A stretch of 55,787 bases of DNA from Shewanella benthica KT99 (lineage in GTDB: Bacteria; Pseudomonadota; Gammaproteobacteria; Enterobacterales; Shewanellaceae): positions 1-55,787 of the forward strand of contig NZ_ABIC01000029.1 in the NCBI RefSeq assembly GCF_000172075.1. The letters run 5' to 3'. The translations under genes and the position numbers were made by a program. Below the pieces are notes generated by a model. The model was not told where the DNA came from and searched no databases. It was given only the letters and a program-made list of their open reading frames with translations. The first letter of the stretch is position 1. The number at the start of each line of letters is the position of its first letter. Positions 26,362 through 35,919 of the stretch are shown in pieces.

Positions 26362-28983
26362 ATGAATACCCAATACCGTAAATCTCTACCCGGCAGTAAA
26401 CTCGATTACTTCGATACAGAGGCTGCCGTTGACGCTATCAGAGCGGGTGCATACCGCAAGCTGCCTTATTGCTCTCGCGTTTACGCCGAGAACCTGGTTC
26501 GTCGCTGCGAGCCTGCTAAGCTGACCGAATTACTCAAACAGATCATCGAGCGCAAACAAGATTTGGATTTCCCCTGGTATCCGGCCCGCGTGGTGTGCCA
26601 CGATATTCTTGGCCAGACGGCGTTAGTCGATCTGGCCGGTCTGCGTGATGCCATTGCCGCTAGGGGCGGCGACCCATCTAAAGTCAATCCTGTGGTGCCG
26701 ACGCAACTGATAGTCGATCACTCCTTATCGGTGGAACACGCCGGGTTTGAGAAAGATGCCTTAGAGAAGAATCGTGCCATCGAAGACAGGCGCAACGCTG
26801 ACAGGTTCCATTTCATCAATTGGACTAAAACGGCATTTAAAAACATAGATGTTATTCAGCCGGGTAACGGCATCATGCACCAGATTAATCTGGAAAAGAT
26901 GTCTCCCGTTATCCAGTCTCGCGATGGGGTGGCATTCCCCGATACCTTAGTCGGCACCGACAGTCACACGCCACATGTCAATGCCCTTGGGGTTATCGCC
27001 ATAGGTGTTGGCGGTTTAGAGGCAGAAAGTGTCATGCTGGGCCGCCCTTCATATATGCGTCTGCCAGATATTGTCGGCGTCGAGCTGGTGGGAACACGTC
27101 AGAGTGGGATCACCGCGACGGATATCGTGCTGGCGCTCACCGAGTTTTTACGCGATAAGAAAGTGGTATCGACCTATTTAGAGTTCTATGGCGAAGGCGC
27201 GAAGGCGCTGACATTGGGCGATCGTGCCACCATTTCTAACATGACACCCGAATTTGGCGCCACTGCCGCCATGTTCTATATCGACGAGATGACCATAGAT
27301 TATCTTAAGCTGACTGGCCGGGATGACAGTCAGGTAAAACTGGTGGAAAACTATGCTAAGCAAGCTGGCCTATGGGCCGATAGTTTAATCGATGCCGAGT
27401 ATGATCGAGTACTGCGATTTGACTTGTCATCGGTGGGTCGTAACATCGCCGGGCCTTCGAATCCACATCGCCGCGTATCGACAAGTGATCTTGCTCAGCA
27501 GGGGATCAGTGGTCCTTACGATATAATTCTCGATGCCGATGGCAAAGAATTGATGCCCGATGGCGCCTGTATTATCGCGGCCATCACCAGCTGTACTAAC
27601 ACGTCAAACCCCCGCAATGTCATAGCTGCTGGGCTTATCGCCCGTAATGCCAATGCCAAAGGCTTGACCCGTAAACCTTGGGTGAAAACCTCACTGGCAC
27701 CAGGTTCCAAAACCGTGCAGTTGTATCTTGAAGATGCCAAACTGTTGTCAGAATTGGAGCAATTGGGCTTCGGTATTGTCGGTTTTGCCTGTACCACCTG
27801 TAACGGCATGAGCGGCGCGTTAGATCCTGAGATTCAACAAGAAGTGATCGACAGAGACTTGTACACCACGGCGGTGCTCTCAGGCAATCGAAATTTCGAT
27901 GGTCGTATCCATCCCTATGCCAAACAAGCCTTCTTAGCCTCACCGCCTCTGGTTGTCGCCTACGCGATTGCCGGTACCATTCGCTTCGATATCGAAAAAG
28001 ATGTGCTCGGCAAAGATAGTCAGGGTAATGATGTGACCTTGAAAGATATCTGGCCCAGTGATGAAGAGATAGATAGGGTCATAGCTAAAAGTGTCAAACC
28101 TGAGCAGTACCGCAAGGTCTATGAGCCCATGTTCGATATTAAAGTCGAGTACGGCAGTGACAACGATCCGCTATATGATTGGCGTCCACAGAGTACCTAC
28201 ATCCGCAGGCCTCCTTATTGGGAAGGTGCACTCGCGGGCGAGCGTACCATGAAGGGCATGCGTCCTCTGGCTGTGCTTGGTGACAACATCACTACCGATC
28301 ACCTGTCTCCCTCGAACGCCATCATGCTCGACAGCGCCGCTGGAGATTATCTGGATAAGATGGGCTTACCGGAAGTTGACTTTAACTCCTATGCGACCCA
28401 CAGAGGCGATCATCTAACCACCCAACGCGCCACCTTTGCTAACCCTAAGCTGTTTAATGAAATGGTGACTCAGCTCGGTAAGAATGGCCAAGTTGAGGTT
28501 AAGCAAGGCTCACTCACGCGTATCGAACCCGAAGGAATTGAATCGCGCATGTGGGAAGCTATCGAGACCTATATGGCGCGTAAACAGCCTTTGATCATTA
28601 TCGCCGGAGCCGATTATGGTCAAGGTTCATCACGTGATTGGGCCGCCAAAGGCGTACGTCTCGCCGGCGTCGAAGTGATTGTCGCCGAAGGTTTTGAGCG
28701 TATTCATCGCACTAACTTGGTGGGCATGGGGGTATTACCGGTGGAGTTTACCGCTGGCAATAACCGCCATACCTATGGTATCGACGGCAGCGAAACCTAT
28801 GATGTGATTGGCGAGCGCATGCCAGGCTCGGTATTGACGCTAATCATCACACGTAAAAATGGTGAGCAAGTTGAAGTCCCGGTTAAGTGTCGTTTAGATA
28901 CCGCAGAGGAAGTGACAATCTATGAAGCGGGTGGGATATTACAGCGCTTCGCCCAAGATTTTCTTGACTCAAATGTGAATTAA
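26362..28983 (+). CDS. acnD: Fe/S-dependent 2-methylcitrate dehydratase
   Basis: Aconitase-family enzyme of 873 residues that works with PrpF in place of PrpD to convert 2-methylcitrate to methylaconitate. Cluster ligands are in ITSCTNTSNP and FACTTCNGMSG. The C-terminal swivel domain has GADYGQGSSRDWAAKG. Its place directly before prpF and after prpC is the standard AcnD setting. No prpD is seen. Confidence 0.93.
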   Translation: MNTQYRKSLPGSKLDYFDTEAAVDAIRAGAYRKLPYCSRVYAENLVRRCEPAKLTELLKQIIERKQDLDFPWYPARVVCHDILGQTALVDLAGLRDAIAARGGDPSKVNPVVPTQLIVDHSLSVEHAGFEKDALEKNRAIEDRRNADRFHFINWTKTAFKNIDVIQPGNGIMHQINLEKMSPVIQSRDGVAFPDTLVGTDSHTPHVNALGVIAIGVGGLEAESVMLGRPSYMRLPDIVGVELVGTRQSGITATDIVLALTEFLRDKKVVSTYLEFYGEGAKALTLGDRATISNMTPEFGATAAMFYIDEMTIDYLKLTGRDDSQVKLVENYAKQAGLWADSLIDAEYDRVLRFDLSSVGRNIAGPSNPHRRVSTSDLAQQGISGPYDIILDADGKELMPDGACIIAAITSCTNTSNPRNVIAAGLIARNANAKGLTRKPWVKTSLAPGSKTVQLYLEDAKLLSELEQLGFGIVGFACTTCNGMSGALDPEIQQEVIDRDLYTTAVLSGNRNFDGRIHPYAKQAFLASPPLVVAYAIAGTIRFDIEKDVLGKDSQGNDVTLKDIWPSDEEIDRVIAKSVKPEQYRKVYEPMFDIKVEYGSDNDPLYDWRPQSTYIRRPPYWEGALAGERTMKGMRPLAVLGDNITTDHLSPSNAIMLDSAAGDYLDKMGLPEVDFNSYATHRGDHLTTQRATFANPKLFNEMVTQLGKNGQVEVKQGSLTRIEPEGIESRMWEAIETYMARKQPLIIIAGADYGQGSSRDWAAKGVRLAGVEVIVAEGFERIHRTNLVGMGVLPVEFTAGNNRHTYGIDGSETYDVIGERMPGSVLTLIITRKNGEQVEVPVKCRLDTAEEVTIYEAGGILQRFAQDFLDSNVN

Positions 28984-29090
28984 TATAGTGACTTGTAAGC
29001 GGGTTTAATAAAGCTCAGGCAAAATATAAAGTATGTAACCCTTGTGGTTTACCTGAGTATAAAGGATTGATTTAAAAGGATAGTTTTGTA

Positions 29091-30407
29091 ATGACACAAG
29101 AATTGACTAACTCTTCTGAGCGTAAATCGTCTGAGCTTATGCCCTATAGGCCACAGATAAAAGTGCCAGCAACCTATATGCGTGGTGGCACCAGTAAGGG
29201 CGTGTTCTTCTCGCTAACTGATTTGCCACCGGCGGCGCAGGTAGCCGGGGTGGCCCGTGATGCACTTCTTTTACGTGTTATCGGTAGCCCAGATCCTTAC
29301 GGTAAACAGACCGATGGTATGGGCGGCGCAACCTCAAGCACCAGCAAAACGGTCATATTGTCGAAAAGCACTCAGGCCGATCACGATGTGGATTATCTCT
29401 TCGGCCAAGTGGCGATTGATAAGGCCTTCGTCGATTGGAGTGGCAACTGTGGAAATTTGTCCGCCGCTGTCGGCGCTTTCGCCATTCATGCGGGCCTTGT
29501 CGATGCCAGCCGTATTCCGGAAAATGGTATAGCCGTGATACGAATCTGGCAGGCCAATATCAGTAAAACCATTATTGCCCATGTGCCTATCACCCATGGT
29601 GAAGTGCAGGAAAGCGGTGATTTTGAACTCGATGGCGTGACCTTCCCGGCCGCTGAAATAGGTGTCGATTTTATCGACCCTGCAGATAAGGCTAATGAAG
29701 GGAAGGGGGAAGGGGAGCCTGGCATGTTCCCCACGGGTAACTTGGTCGATGAGATAGAGCTTCCACCTGGCATGTTTAATAACAGCTTGGAGCCGAGAAA
29801 AATAAAAGCCACCATGATCAATGCCGGTATTCCGACCATCTTCGTCAATGCCGAGGATATCGGCTATCGCGGTGATGAGTCGCAAGCAGCAATAAATGGT
29901 GATGTTAAAGCCCTGGAGATGTTTGAATCACTGCGCGCCATAGGTGCGGTCAAGATGGGCCTTATCGCCCATGTTGATGAGGCAGAGTCTCGTCAACATA
30001 CACCCAAGATTGCCTTTGTCTCGCCTGCTAGCAGTTATACCTCATCCAGTGGCAAGCAGGTTGAGCGCTCGCACATAGATTTCAATGTACGCGCCCTGTC
30101 CATGGGCAAGCTGCATCACGCCATGATGGGCACCGCTGCAGTAGCCATAGGCACGGCTGCTGTCATTCCCGGCACCTTAGTCAACCTAGCGGCGAACTCA
30201 GGCACTCTTATGCAAACCGGCATTGAAACAGACACTAAAGCAGGCAGCCAAGCGGACTCAGTATGCTTCGGTCACCCTTCGGGTACTTTGAAAGTGGGCG
30301 CAGCGGCTAAGCAGGTCGATGGCCAATGGACTGTCACTAAGGTATCCATGAGCCGCAGCGCCAGGATATTGATGGAGGGCTGGGTTCGAGTTCCTGATGA
30401 GAGTTAG
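29091..30407 (+). CDS. prpF: 2-methylaconitate isomerase
   Basis: Isomerises trans- to cis-2-methylaconitate, the product of AcnD. 438 residues, diaminopimelate-epimerase-like fold, with the family start MRGGTSKGVFF and the active-site loop WSGNCGNLSAAVG (Cys within GNCGN). The N-terminus is about 16 residues longer than a start at MPYRPQ (29139) would give; 29091 is kept because AAAAGGA precedes it at a fair distance. Last gene of the cluster. Confidence 0.92.
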   Translation: MTQELTNSSERKSSELMPYRPQIKVPATYMRGGTSKGVFFSLTDLPPAAQVAGVARDALLLRVIGSPDPYGKQTDGMGGATSSTSKTVILSKSTQADHDVDYLFGQVAIDKAFVDWSGNCGNLSAAVGAFAIHAGLVDASRIPENGIAVIRIWQANISKTIIAHVPITHGEVQESGDFELDGVTFPAAEIGVDFIDPADKANEGKGEGEPGMFPTGNLVDEIELPPGMFNNSLEPRKIKATMINAGIPTIFVNAEDIGYRGDESQAAINGDVKALEMFESLRAIGAVKMGLIAHVDEAESRQHTPKIAFVSPASSYTSSSGKQVERSHIDFNVRALSMGKLHHAMMGTAAVAIGTAAVIPGTLVNLAANSGTLMQTGIETDTKAGSQADSVCFGHPSGTLKVGAAAKQVDGQWTVTKVSMSRSARILMEGWVRVPDES

Positions 30408-30413
30408 CTTCGA

Positions 30414-30436
30414 TGTAGGAGCGGCTTTAGCCGCGA
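30414..30436. repeat. REP palindrome (GTAG-type)
   Basis: GTAG followed by GAGCGGCTTTAGCCGCGA, with stem GCGGCT/AGCCGC. The tetranucleotide GTAG before the hairpin is the mark of REP sequences mobilised by RAYT transposases. It sits eight bases after the prpF stop. RAYT remnants lie nearby at 30802 and 32852. Confidence 0.7.
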
Positions 30437-30529
30437 AATTGCAATCATCATACTCCAACAAAAATCACCTGACAGACCAGATGTTACATTTCTGGCTATA
30501 TTCTCACAGTTTTCTCATTTAATAACTGA

Positions 30530-30766
30530 TTGCCAATAACCGATGTTGCTTCTAGTTACCTGTTGACTGGGCTTATCTGTTTGTTGGTTGCCACAATATT
30601 CGATCTTTTTTGGTTATTTTTTGGCGGCTTACTTAAGCCTCTACTCGCGCAGCCTAAACAGGCAAAAATGATCCGCATAGTGTTCGCTCTGCTGATGATT
30701 AGCTTGTTACGTACCATTGTTAATTATGGTGTCATTTTTCTTCTAGTTGGTCTTAGTCAGTTGTAG
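30530..30766 (+). pseudogene. C-terminal remnant resembling a LysE/RhtB exporter
   Basis: 78 residues with two hydrophobic segments (about 10-35 and 50-75). FDLFWLFFGGLLKPLL followed by a basic loop and a last helix resembles the end of LysE-family amino acid exporters. The N-terminal two thirds are missing and the only start is a TTG without ribosome site. It could alternatively be a genuine small membrane protein. Confidence 0.4.
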
Positions 30767-30801
30767 CAGAGGAAGGGACTCTCGGTGTTAGGAGCGTCGT
30801 C

Positions 30802-30836
30802 ACCCCTGAGAAAGCCGTTAGTCGGCTTGGAAGATT
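30802..30836 (+). pseudogene. short RAYT transposase remnant
   Basis: With one base change of frame the bases read TP(R)KA.VGLED, matching the start of the longer RAYT remnant at 32852. Nothing beyond this is recognisable. Confidence 0.3.
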
Positions 30837-30939
30837 AATATGGGTGATGGTTATACTCTTTTGCTGCGCTGGAGACCCTGTAATCTAAGCTCGCAGCCGT
30901 ATCTACACTGGGCTTTCACTAGAAGGTTATTTCTGAAAT

Positions 30940-31347
30940 CTAGCTTTTTATGGCTATCAAATTATCTAGGACCTGCTTTTCGGTCTGAATAAGTTGCTCT
31001 TGCAAGTATTTGTCCCGTGGCATTACCATGACACTCAATCCAACACCTCTTAGTACTTGATTCAGTACGCTAGCACTTGCTTTAGATTTATCTCCTTCGA
31101 TTTCAGAAATGATTTTTCTTGTTACCCCAACCATTCTGGCATATTGATCTTGATTGATTGAAAGCATTTGAATTCGTAGTTTTTTCAACGCGCCACCTGT
31201 TGTTATCTCGCCTAGCAGCATTGATTGACAGACACTGAGCATCAGCTCGTCCTTCTCTGTAGGCTGCATGCGTTTACTTTTCGAAATTAGTTTTTTTCGA
31301 CCACTGGGTTTAACTTTCACAGCTAAGGGAGTAAATGAATTTTTCAT
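30940..31347 (-). CDS. hipB: HipB-like HTH antitoxin, encoded after its toxin
   Basis: 135 residues: a basic N-terminal arm of about 45 residues, then an XRE-type helix-turn-helix (SINQDQYARMVGVTRKIISEIEGDKSKAS) with a short tail. ALKKLRIQML before the HTH and LRGVGLSVMVMPR after it resemble HipB proteins. It would bind and neutralise the HipA kinase and repress the pair. Its ATG overlaps the hipA stop (ATGA), so it is translated second, the reverse of the usual hipB-hipA order. Confidence 0.8.
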   Translation of the reverse strand: MKNSFTPLAVKVKPSGRKKLISKSKRMQPTEKDELMLSVCQSMLLGEITTGGALKKLRIQMLSINQDQYARMVGVTRKIISEIEGDKSKASASVLNQVLRGVGLSVMVMPRDKYLQEQLIQTEKQVLDNLIAIKS

Positions 31348-32618
31348 AATAAGTTCCAGCGCTTAAATTTATTTTCTAAATTTTCATAATTCATGCTCGG
31401 AAAGTTTAAAATAGAGTCTGGGACTCCTCTTTTAAGTAACCTTTCTCGTAAACCTAGCAATTTTTTGGCGGTATCTCTTAATTCACTCATCAACCTTTGT
31501 GGATCAATGAGGTCACTTAGGCTCTCAGCAATGGCAGGATAGTTATACTCACCTCCTTTTTCCAGCTCTGGCCCCCAAGTAAATGTCCTAGTGATGGTTT
31601 CAGGATCGGCTTTCATTGGTGCAAAATCATATATTGGAGACAATGAAATTTTGTTGTCCCGCTTAATAAATGATGTATTTCGACCATGATTATCAGAGTT
31701 TCCAAAAGCAATATTAAGTAAATCTCGTCGTACCCACTCAATAATAAACGCTTCTTTTCCGTCAACATCATCTAGGAAAGTTTCGGTTGTACCGTTAGCG
31801 TCAGGGTTTTGTATGGTACTAATTAGACGACGGATAACATCTCCGTGATGCAGAGCCGTTGCAGGTCCTTCATCTAATACAGAATACACCGACTCCATTC
31901 CTAGTAATTGTTCTCGTCCATCAATCACTATGGTATCGAACCTGGGTAGCCACAATGATGGTCCTTTTTCGCTTTCTTCTAATCTCATCTTACTTATTGA
32001 TATAGTATCAAAGTTAAGTGATGTAAGTTCGTGATAGAAGTGATATTCAGCTCTTAAAATATCCTTGTCGATAGCTTTAAGGCCACGAGCAAACTTAACC
32101 CAATATCGAGTATCTAGATTTGTAGGATCATCTTGGAATGTATCAATCCAAACACAATCATTTTTGTCACATCTAACCAGTAACTTCGGAGCAGCACCAC
32201 CAGCACCAGAGGCTGCGCCATGCGTTTGAGCATATTCAATAAAATCGACTTCTAATCTGCAAACATCATCAATAGTGAAGCTTACCGGTATGGCATTTAC
32301 CACCTTATCGGGAACAGACTCTTTGATGCGTAGATTGCCAATCGGTGCAACTGTGCCCTTGCTTAGTAGTTCAAAGTTACGGACTAAGTGCTTTTCATCT
32401 TTCAAGCCTAATTTATTGATCCAATATTTGCGGCTTGATCCTGCTGGCATGATGTCATCAAGAAAACGAAACCACTTGGTTTCTCGATAGGTCATATTAT
32501 CGACGAGTAGGCGAATGCTAAGCGCTGTATTTGCAAACTGGTGGTAATTAAGTAGCACATGCCCAAATTCATAGTCAAGTCTACAATTATTAGAATCAAG
32601 AAGCTCTGGGAGCGCCAT
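31344..32618 (-). CDS. hipA: HipA-like serine/threonine kinase toxin
   Basis: About 424 residues. The N-terminal subdomain is present (TYRETKWFRFLDDIMPAGSSR), then a GGAAPKLLVR nucleotide-contact segment, the catalytic loop GNSDNHGRN (Asp309) and metal-site SPIYDFAP (Asp331). Known HipA proteins phosphorylate glutamyl-tRNA synthetase; the target here is unknown. The sequence is distant from E. coli HipA. The ATG at 32618 is assumed; a TTG 12 bases upstream is also open and neither has a clear ribosome site. Flanked by transposase remnants and low in G+C, so probably acquired. Confidence 0.82.
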   Translation of the reverse strand: MALPELLDSNNCRLDYEFGHVLLNYHQFANTALSIRLLVDNMTYRETKWFRFLDDIMPAGSSRKYWINKLGLKDEKHLVRNFELLSKGTVAPIGNLRIKESVPDKVVNAIPVSFTIDDVCRLEVDFIEYAQTHGAASGAGGAAPKLLVRCDKNDCVWIDTFQDDPTNLDTRYWVKFARGLKAIDKDILRAEYHFYHELTSLNFDTISISKMRLEESEKGPSLWLPRFDTIVIDGREQLLGMESVYSVLDEGPATALHHGDVIRRLISTIQNPDANGTTETFLDDVDGKEAFIIEWVRRDLLNIAFGNSDNHGRNTSFIKRDNKISLSPIYDFAPMKADPETITRTFTWGPELEKGGEYNYPAIAESLSDLIDPQRLMSELRDTAKKLLGLRERLLKRGVPDSILNFPSMNYENLENKFKRWNLL

Positions 32619-32851
32619 GATGCCAGACAAAATCCTGATGTAGTTGGATTGTAAGTGTTCGAATGATTCTGCACCTATATTGGCTCAATAAATATAGGTA
32701 ATAGTCATTATTGAGTCGATATTAACACAACAAAGCTCATAAGTACTAGTTGTTGAGGCATTTTGGGTTCAGAAACAACCAAGACACCCTGGATAGTTAG
32801 ATGGAGATCCCTTGACTAAGCTTAAGTCAGAGTTGTTGAGGAGGGTTTGTT

Positions 32852-33141
32852 ATGCCAACACCAAGAAAAGCGTTAGTCAGTTTAGAAGATACGCTCTATT
32901 GCCACTGTGTATCTCGTTGTGTTATAAAGGCTTTTTTGTGTTGTGTCGATCATTATACTGGTTAATCCTATGAGCATAGACGGGATTGGGTTGAAAGTCG
33001 ACTACTGGAGCTTGCTTCCGTGTTTGCCATTGATATTTGTGCTAACGCTTTCATAAGAGTTGCGGGCACTGAATGAACCTATCGCTCGTAGAGCCAATGC
33101 ACTTAAGCTGCTAACAGGCCTAAATAAAGGACCAGATTTGA
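32852..33141 (+). pseudogene. RAYT / IS200-like transposase remnant
   Basis: The reading frame starts MPTPRKALVSLEDTLYCHCVSRCV, the typical N-terminus of REP-associated tyrosine transposases. A TAA interrupts after CVDHYTG, then SYEHRRDWVESRLLELASVFAID continues in frame. After that the HxH catalytic part is deleted, and RALNEPIARRANALKLLTG follows in another frame. Clearly inactive. Confidence 0.75.
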
Positions 33142-33335
33142 TTTGTCTGAAATTCATGATTTTGCCTCAAATTAATCGTTTTTCTTCTTTTTAACCAATC
33201 AATATGCAGATATTTTTGGCTTTACGTCTTGATGATTAATGATGTATTGATAATCCACTTTTAGCTAAGTATGTTATTGATTATTAATGGCTGGCTTTGA
33301 TCTTGCCATTTGCATGATTTGGTTAACAAGCAATA

Positions 33336-33358
33336 AGCCCTGGATGCGCATCAGGGCT
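33336..33358 (+). terminator. strong hairpin before the hydrolase pseudogene
   Basis: AGCCCTGGATGCGCATCAGGGCT folds into a near-perfect stem with one bulged G. No T tract follows. A REP-like or transcript-end function is possible. The rest of 33142-33414 shows nothing recognisable. Confidence 0.4.
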
Positions 33359-33414
33359 CACCCATCCACTCGATAAATCCCATGATGAACTCATGGCCGA
33401 GGTTACTGCAGAAT

Positions 33415-34201
33415 ATGAATCGAATTTTAATACTCGTTATCGTCACCTATGTTGGACTCGGCGTCATGCTCTACTTGATGCAGCGTAGCTTTATCTATTT
33501 TCCAACAGGAGCAGTAGAGCACAGGTTCGATGAAGTGACATTTGAAAATGATGGTGTATCGACAACAAGCATCTTATTAAACAAGCATCTTATTAAACAA
33601 GGGTCAGGATAAGGCGATTATCTATTTTGGTGGTAACGCCGAAAATGTGGCCTTTACAGCACCAGAATTTGAACAAGCATTTGAATCAGAATCGACATCT
33701 TTTTCGGTATATTTGGTCAATTATAGAGGTTATGGCGGCAGTGAGGGCTCACCTAGCGAAGCTGCGTTATTGTCGGATGCTTTAGTGCTGTATGATCGTC
33801 TGGTATTGACTTATGAGAGTGTATTCGTTATCGGAAGAAGCTTAGGCAGCGGCGTGGCAACTTATATCGCATCGGAGCGTCCGCTGAAGAAACTAGTCTT
33901 GGTGACCCCGTTTGACAGCATTCAAAGCATAGCCCAAAAACAATTTCCGTTTTACCCTATGTCCATACTACTCAAAGACAAGTTCAATTCGCTAGGGCGC
34001 GCCGGGAGCATCTATTCTGACACCCTGATTTTAGTGGCAGAGGATGATAAGGTCGTTCGCCGGATACACACAGACAAGCTTATACAATCATTGGTTAACC
34101 GCGCTCCTGAGGTGGTCTTCATCGAAGGTGCCGACCACAATGATATTTCTCAATACGCTAGATATTATCAGTCAATATCAGCATTTCTTAACTCTGATTA
34201 A
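33415..34201 (+). pseudogene. membrane-anchored alpha/beta hydrolase broken by a 16-bp duplication
   Basis: N-terminal membrane anchor (ILILVIVTYVGLGVMLYLMQ) and then a serine hydrolase of the BEM46/ABHD type: FGGNAENV, GYGGSEGSPSE, nucleophile in GRSLGSGVA, aspartate in VAEDDKVV and histidine in GADHND. The frame is interrupted because ACAAGCATCTTATTAA is present twice in tandem (33565-33580, 33581-33596). Removing one copy restores a continuous frame reading SILLNKGQDKAIIYFGG. All catalytic residues are otherwise intact, so the mutation looks recent and reversible. Confidence 0.85.
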
Positions 34202-34275
34202 TGATTCATCTAGATTTTGCAAGTTTACATACTGTTAACTCACCTATACAGGTCAGGTTTTTTTAATATTTAGCC

Positions 34276-34479
34276 ATGCCTGACTTCAACTTATGTGCCG
34301 GTTTCTTATCTTTAACCACAGCCAAAGCGAGTGACTGGGTAGCGCAACTGGCTGGAAGAGGCATCTTGTGTGATCGTCGTGGCGATCAGTTAAGATTTGG
34401 CCCGGCGCCTTATGTTTCTATGGCGCAGCTCAATCAGGCGCTCAATGTGGTTGAAGATCTGGCTAAGGGGCTGGTTTAA
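34276..34479 (+). pseudogene. C-terminal fragment of a class V aminotransferase-like protein
   Basis: 67 residues: FLSLTTAKASDWVAQLAGRGILCDRRGDQLRFGPAPYVSM resembles the last domain of kynureninase and other class V PLP enzymes (RGI..D.RGD.LR.GPAP). The lysine-containing main domain is missing and nothing homologous lies upstream, so this is a remnant even though it has an ATG. Confidence 0.5.
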
Positions 34480-34489
34480 AATATTCGAG

Positions 34490-34678
34490 TTAATGCAGCG
34501 CTGCGGTGAAAGGAATGCTTTCACAAATCTTGGCCTCATCGATAAGCAGCTCTTCTAAGCGGGTATCAACCACGTCTTTATCGAAATACTCATCTTTTTG
34601 ATCTAGGCCCAACTCATTGTCGCGGCCGTTAAAATGGTCTAATGCACCTTGGTAATGGCGCTGATAACACTCAAGCAA
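34490..34678 (-). CDS. hypothetical acidic protein after rnhA
   Basis: The frame is open from about 34768 to 34490 and reads FLGNNEVFEPLTLDNIAKDSFLLECYQRHYQGALDH and onward; no family is recognised. The only listed start is a TTG (34678) inside this plausible protein, and no ATG or GTG lies further up before the rnhA stop. It may be a decayed gene or need an unusual start. Confidence 0.3.
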   Translation of the reverse strand: MLECYQRHYQGALDHFNGRDNELGLDQKDEYFDKDVVDTRLEELLIDEAKICESIPFTAALH

Positions 34679-34751
34679 GAAGCTGTCTTTGGCAATATTA
34701 TCTAAAGTCAGCGGTTCAAAAACCTCGTTATTGCCAAGGAAGGCGGGTCTA

Positions 34752-35519
34752 TTAACCCGTGCGTAAACTTAAAATCTCAGCAAGCACTATTGGTTCAGGA
34801 TAGCGGCAAAACTCGGCATCCTTTTTATCTATGGCATAGATAGACATTCTGTCGGCTAACTCGTTACCTTCTATGCCAATATGAGCCGCCACATGGGAGA
34901 TAACCAGTTTTTCTTTAAGCTCGTCATACAGGGCATGTGATGCCTGAATGATATCCAGATTCTTGATGTCACCGGCGGTTTTGCGTTTCCAGCCTTTGGT
35001 TTTCCAGCCATAGGCCCAATTGGTGATGCAATTTATCGAGTATTGGGAGTCACTGCGAATGTGTGCTGATTTGCCTGCTGCCAAGTTCTCTTGTGCGATT
35101 AATAGCGCCTGATGCAATGCATTTAACTCGGCCGAGTTATTGGTGCCATGGCTGTTATATAGCCCGTACCAAAGTTCAGATAACTCATTATCCTTATACA
35201 CGGCAACGCCAGAACCTGCCTTTCCCGGGTTTGGTTCACAGCCACCATCGGTATAGATCACCACATCATAGTCAGCGTTAGAAGCCGATGTTTTAGCTGT
35301 CGGGGCTTGGTTACTCTTGCTTGCGCTAGACGAGCTAGATGATTTAGCGACATAAGTACGGGGCGACCCAGCAGAAAATGCGGCATCGGCTTCGGCTTTT
35401 GTCTTGAAGGATTTATATTTGGCCTTAGGGAATTTATCGACCTGACGTTTGGCTGCATCCCAAGTGGTAAAAACCCCTGTTTCGCGCCCGACCCAAACCA
35501 CATAAAACTTTTTAGCCAT
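34752..35519 (-). CDS. rnhA: ribonuclease HI with N-terminal hybrid-binding domain
   Basis: 255 residues. Residues 1-50 (KFYVVWVGRETGVFTTWDAAKRQV) form a viroplasmin-like domain that binds RNA/DNA hybrids. A Ser/Ala/Lys linker (about 55-82) follows, then the catalytic RNase H domain with Asp91 (YTDGGCEPNPG), Glu131 (NNSAELNAL), Asp157 (RSDSQY) and the last acidic residue in EGNELADRM. The layout is as in eukaryotic RNase H1 and some bacteria. It degrades RNA in hybrids during replication and repair. Confidence 0.93.
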   Translation of the reverse strand: MAKKFYVVWVGRETGVFTTWDAAKRQVDKFPKAKYKSFKTKAEADAAFSAGSPRTYVAKSSSSSSASKSNQAPTAKTSASNADYDVVIYTDGGCEPNPGKAGSGVAVYKDNELSELWYGLYNSHGTNNSAELNALHQALLIAQENLAAGKSAHIRSDSQYSINCITNWAYGWKTKGWKRKTAGDIKNLDIIQASHALYDELKEKLVISHVAAHIGIEGNELADRMSIYAIDKKDAEFCRYPEPIVLAEILSLRTG

Positions 35520-35919
35520 TTGATACTCTTAAATTTGCTGTATAGAAAAGGTATATTCTGGCAAATACTACGGTTACCTAGCGCAAAAGTCACCTGTTCT
35601 GCCGCAAGAAGCGATAACACTGAGCTCGTTTGCACAATCTTACTGCAGTTTTATTTGCAGATAAGGTTATCCGATTAAGAAGCCGGATTGACTCAGGTGA
35701 GAATAGCTGTGAAATTAACCATTCAGCCCCTTAGTGGTATCGAGCTTATGTGCATCCCCATGTGTCAATTATTATGATGCACTCTGGTCTGCATCGCCCT
35801 AGCTATTCAGGCTGTAGACTGACTCACAGAATTCTCCTTAGCCTCAGGTAAACTCGGTTACCAGTTAGATATATTTTTCGACCACTTAGGTCATTTTTTG
35901 TTTTTCAGGAGTAAATAGT
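35520..35919. other. 400-bp intergenic region between divergent genes
   Basis: Holds the promoters of rnhA (minus) and the nucleoside hydrolase (plus). I see no gene, repeat or clear operator in it. TTTTTCAGGAGTAAATAGT supplies the hydrolase ribosome site. Confidence 0.5.
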
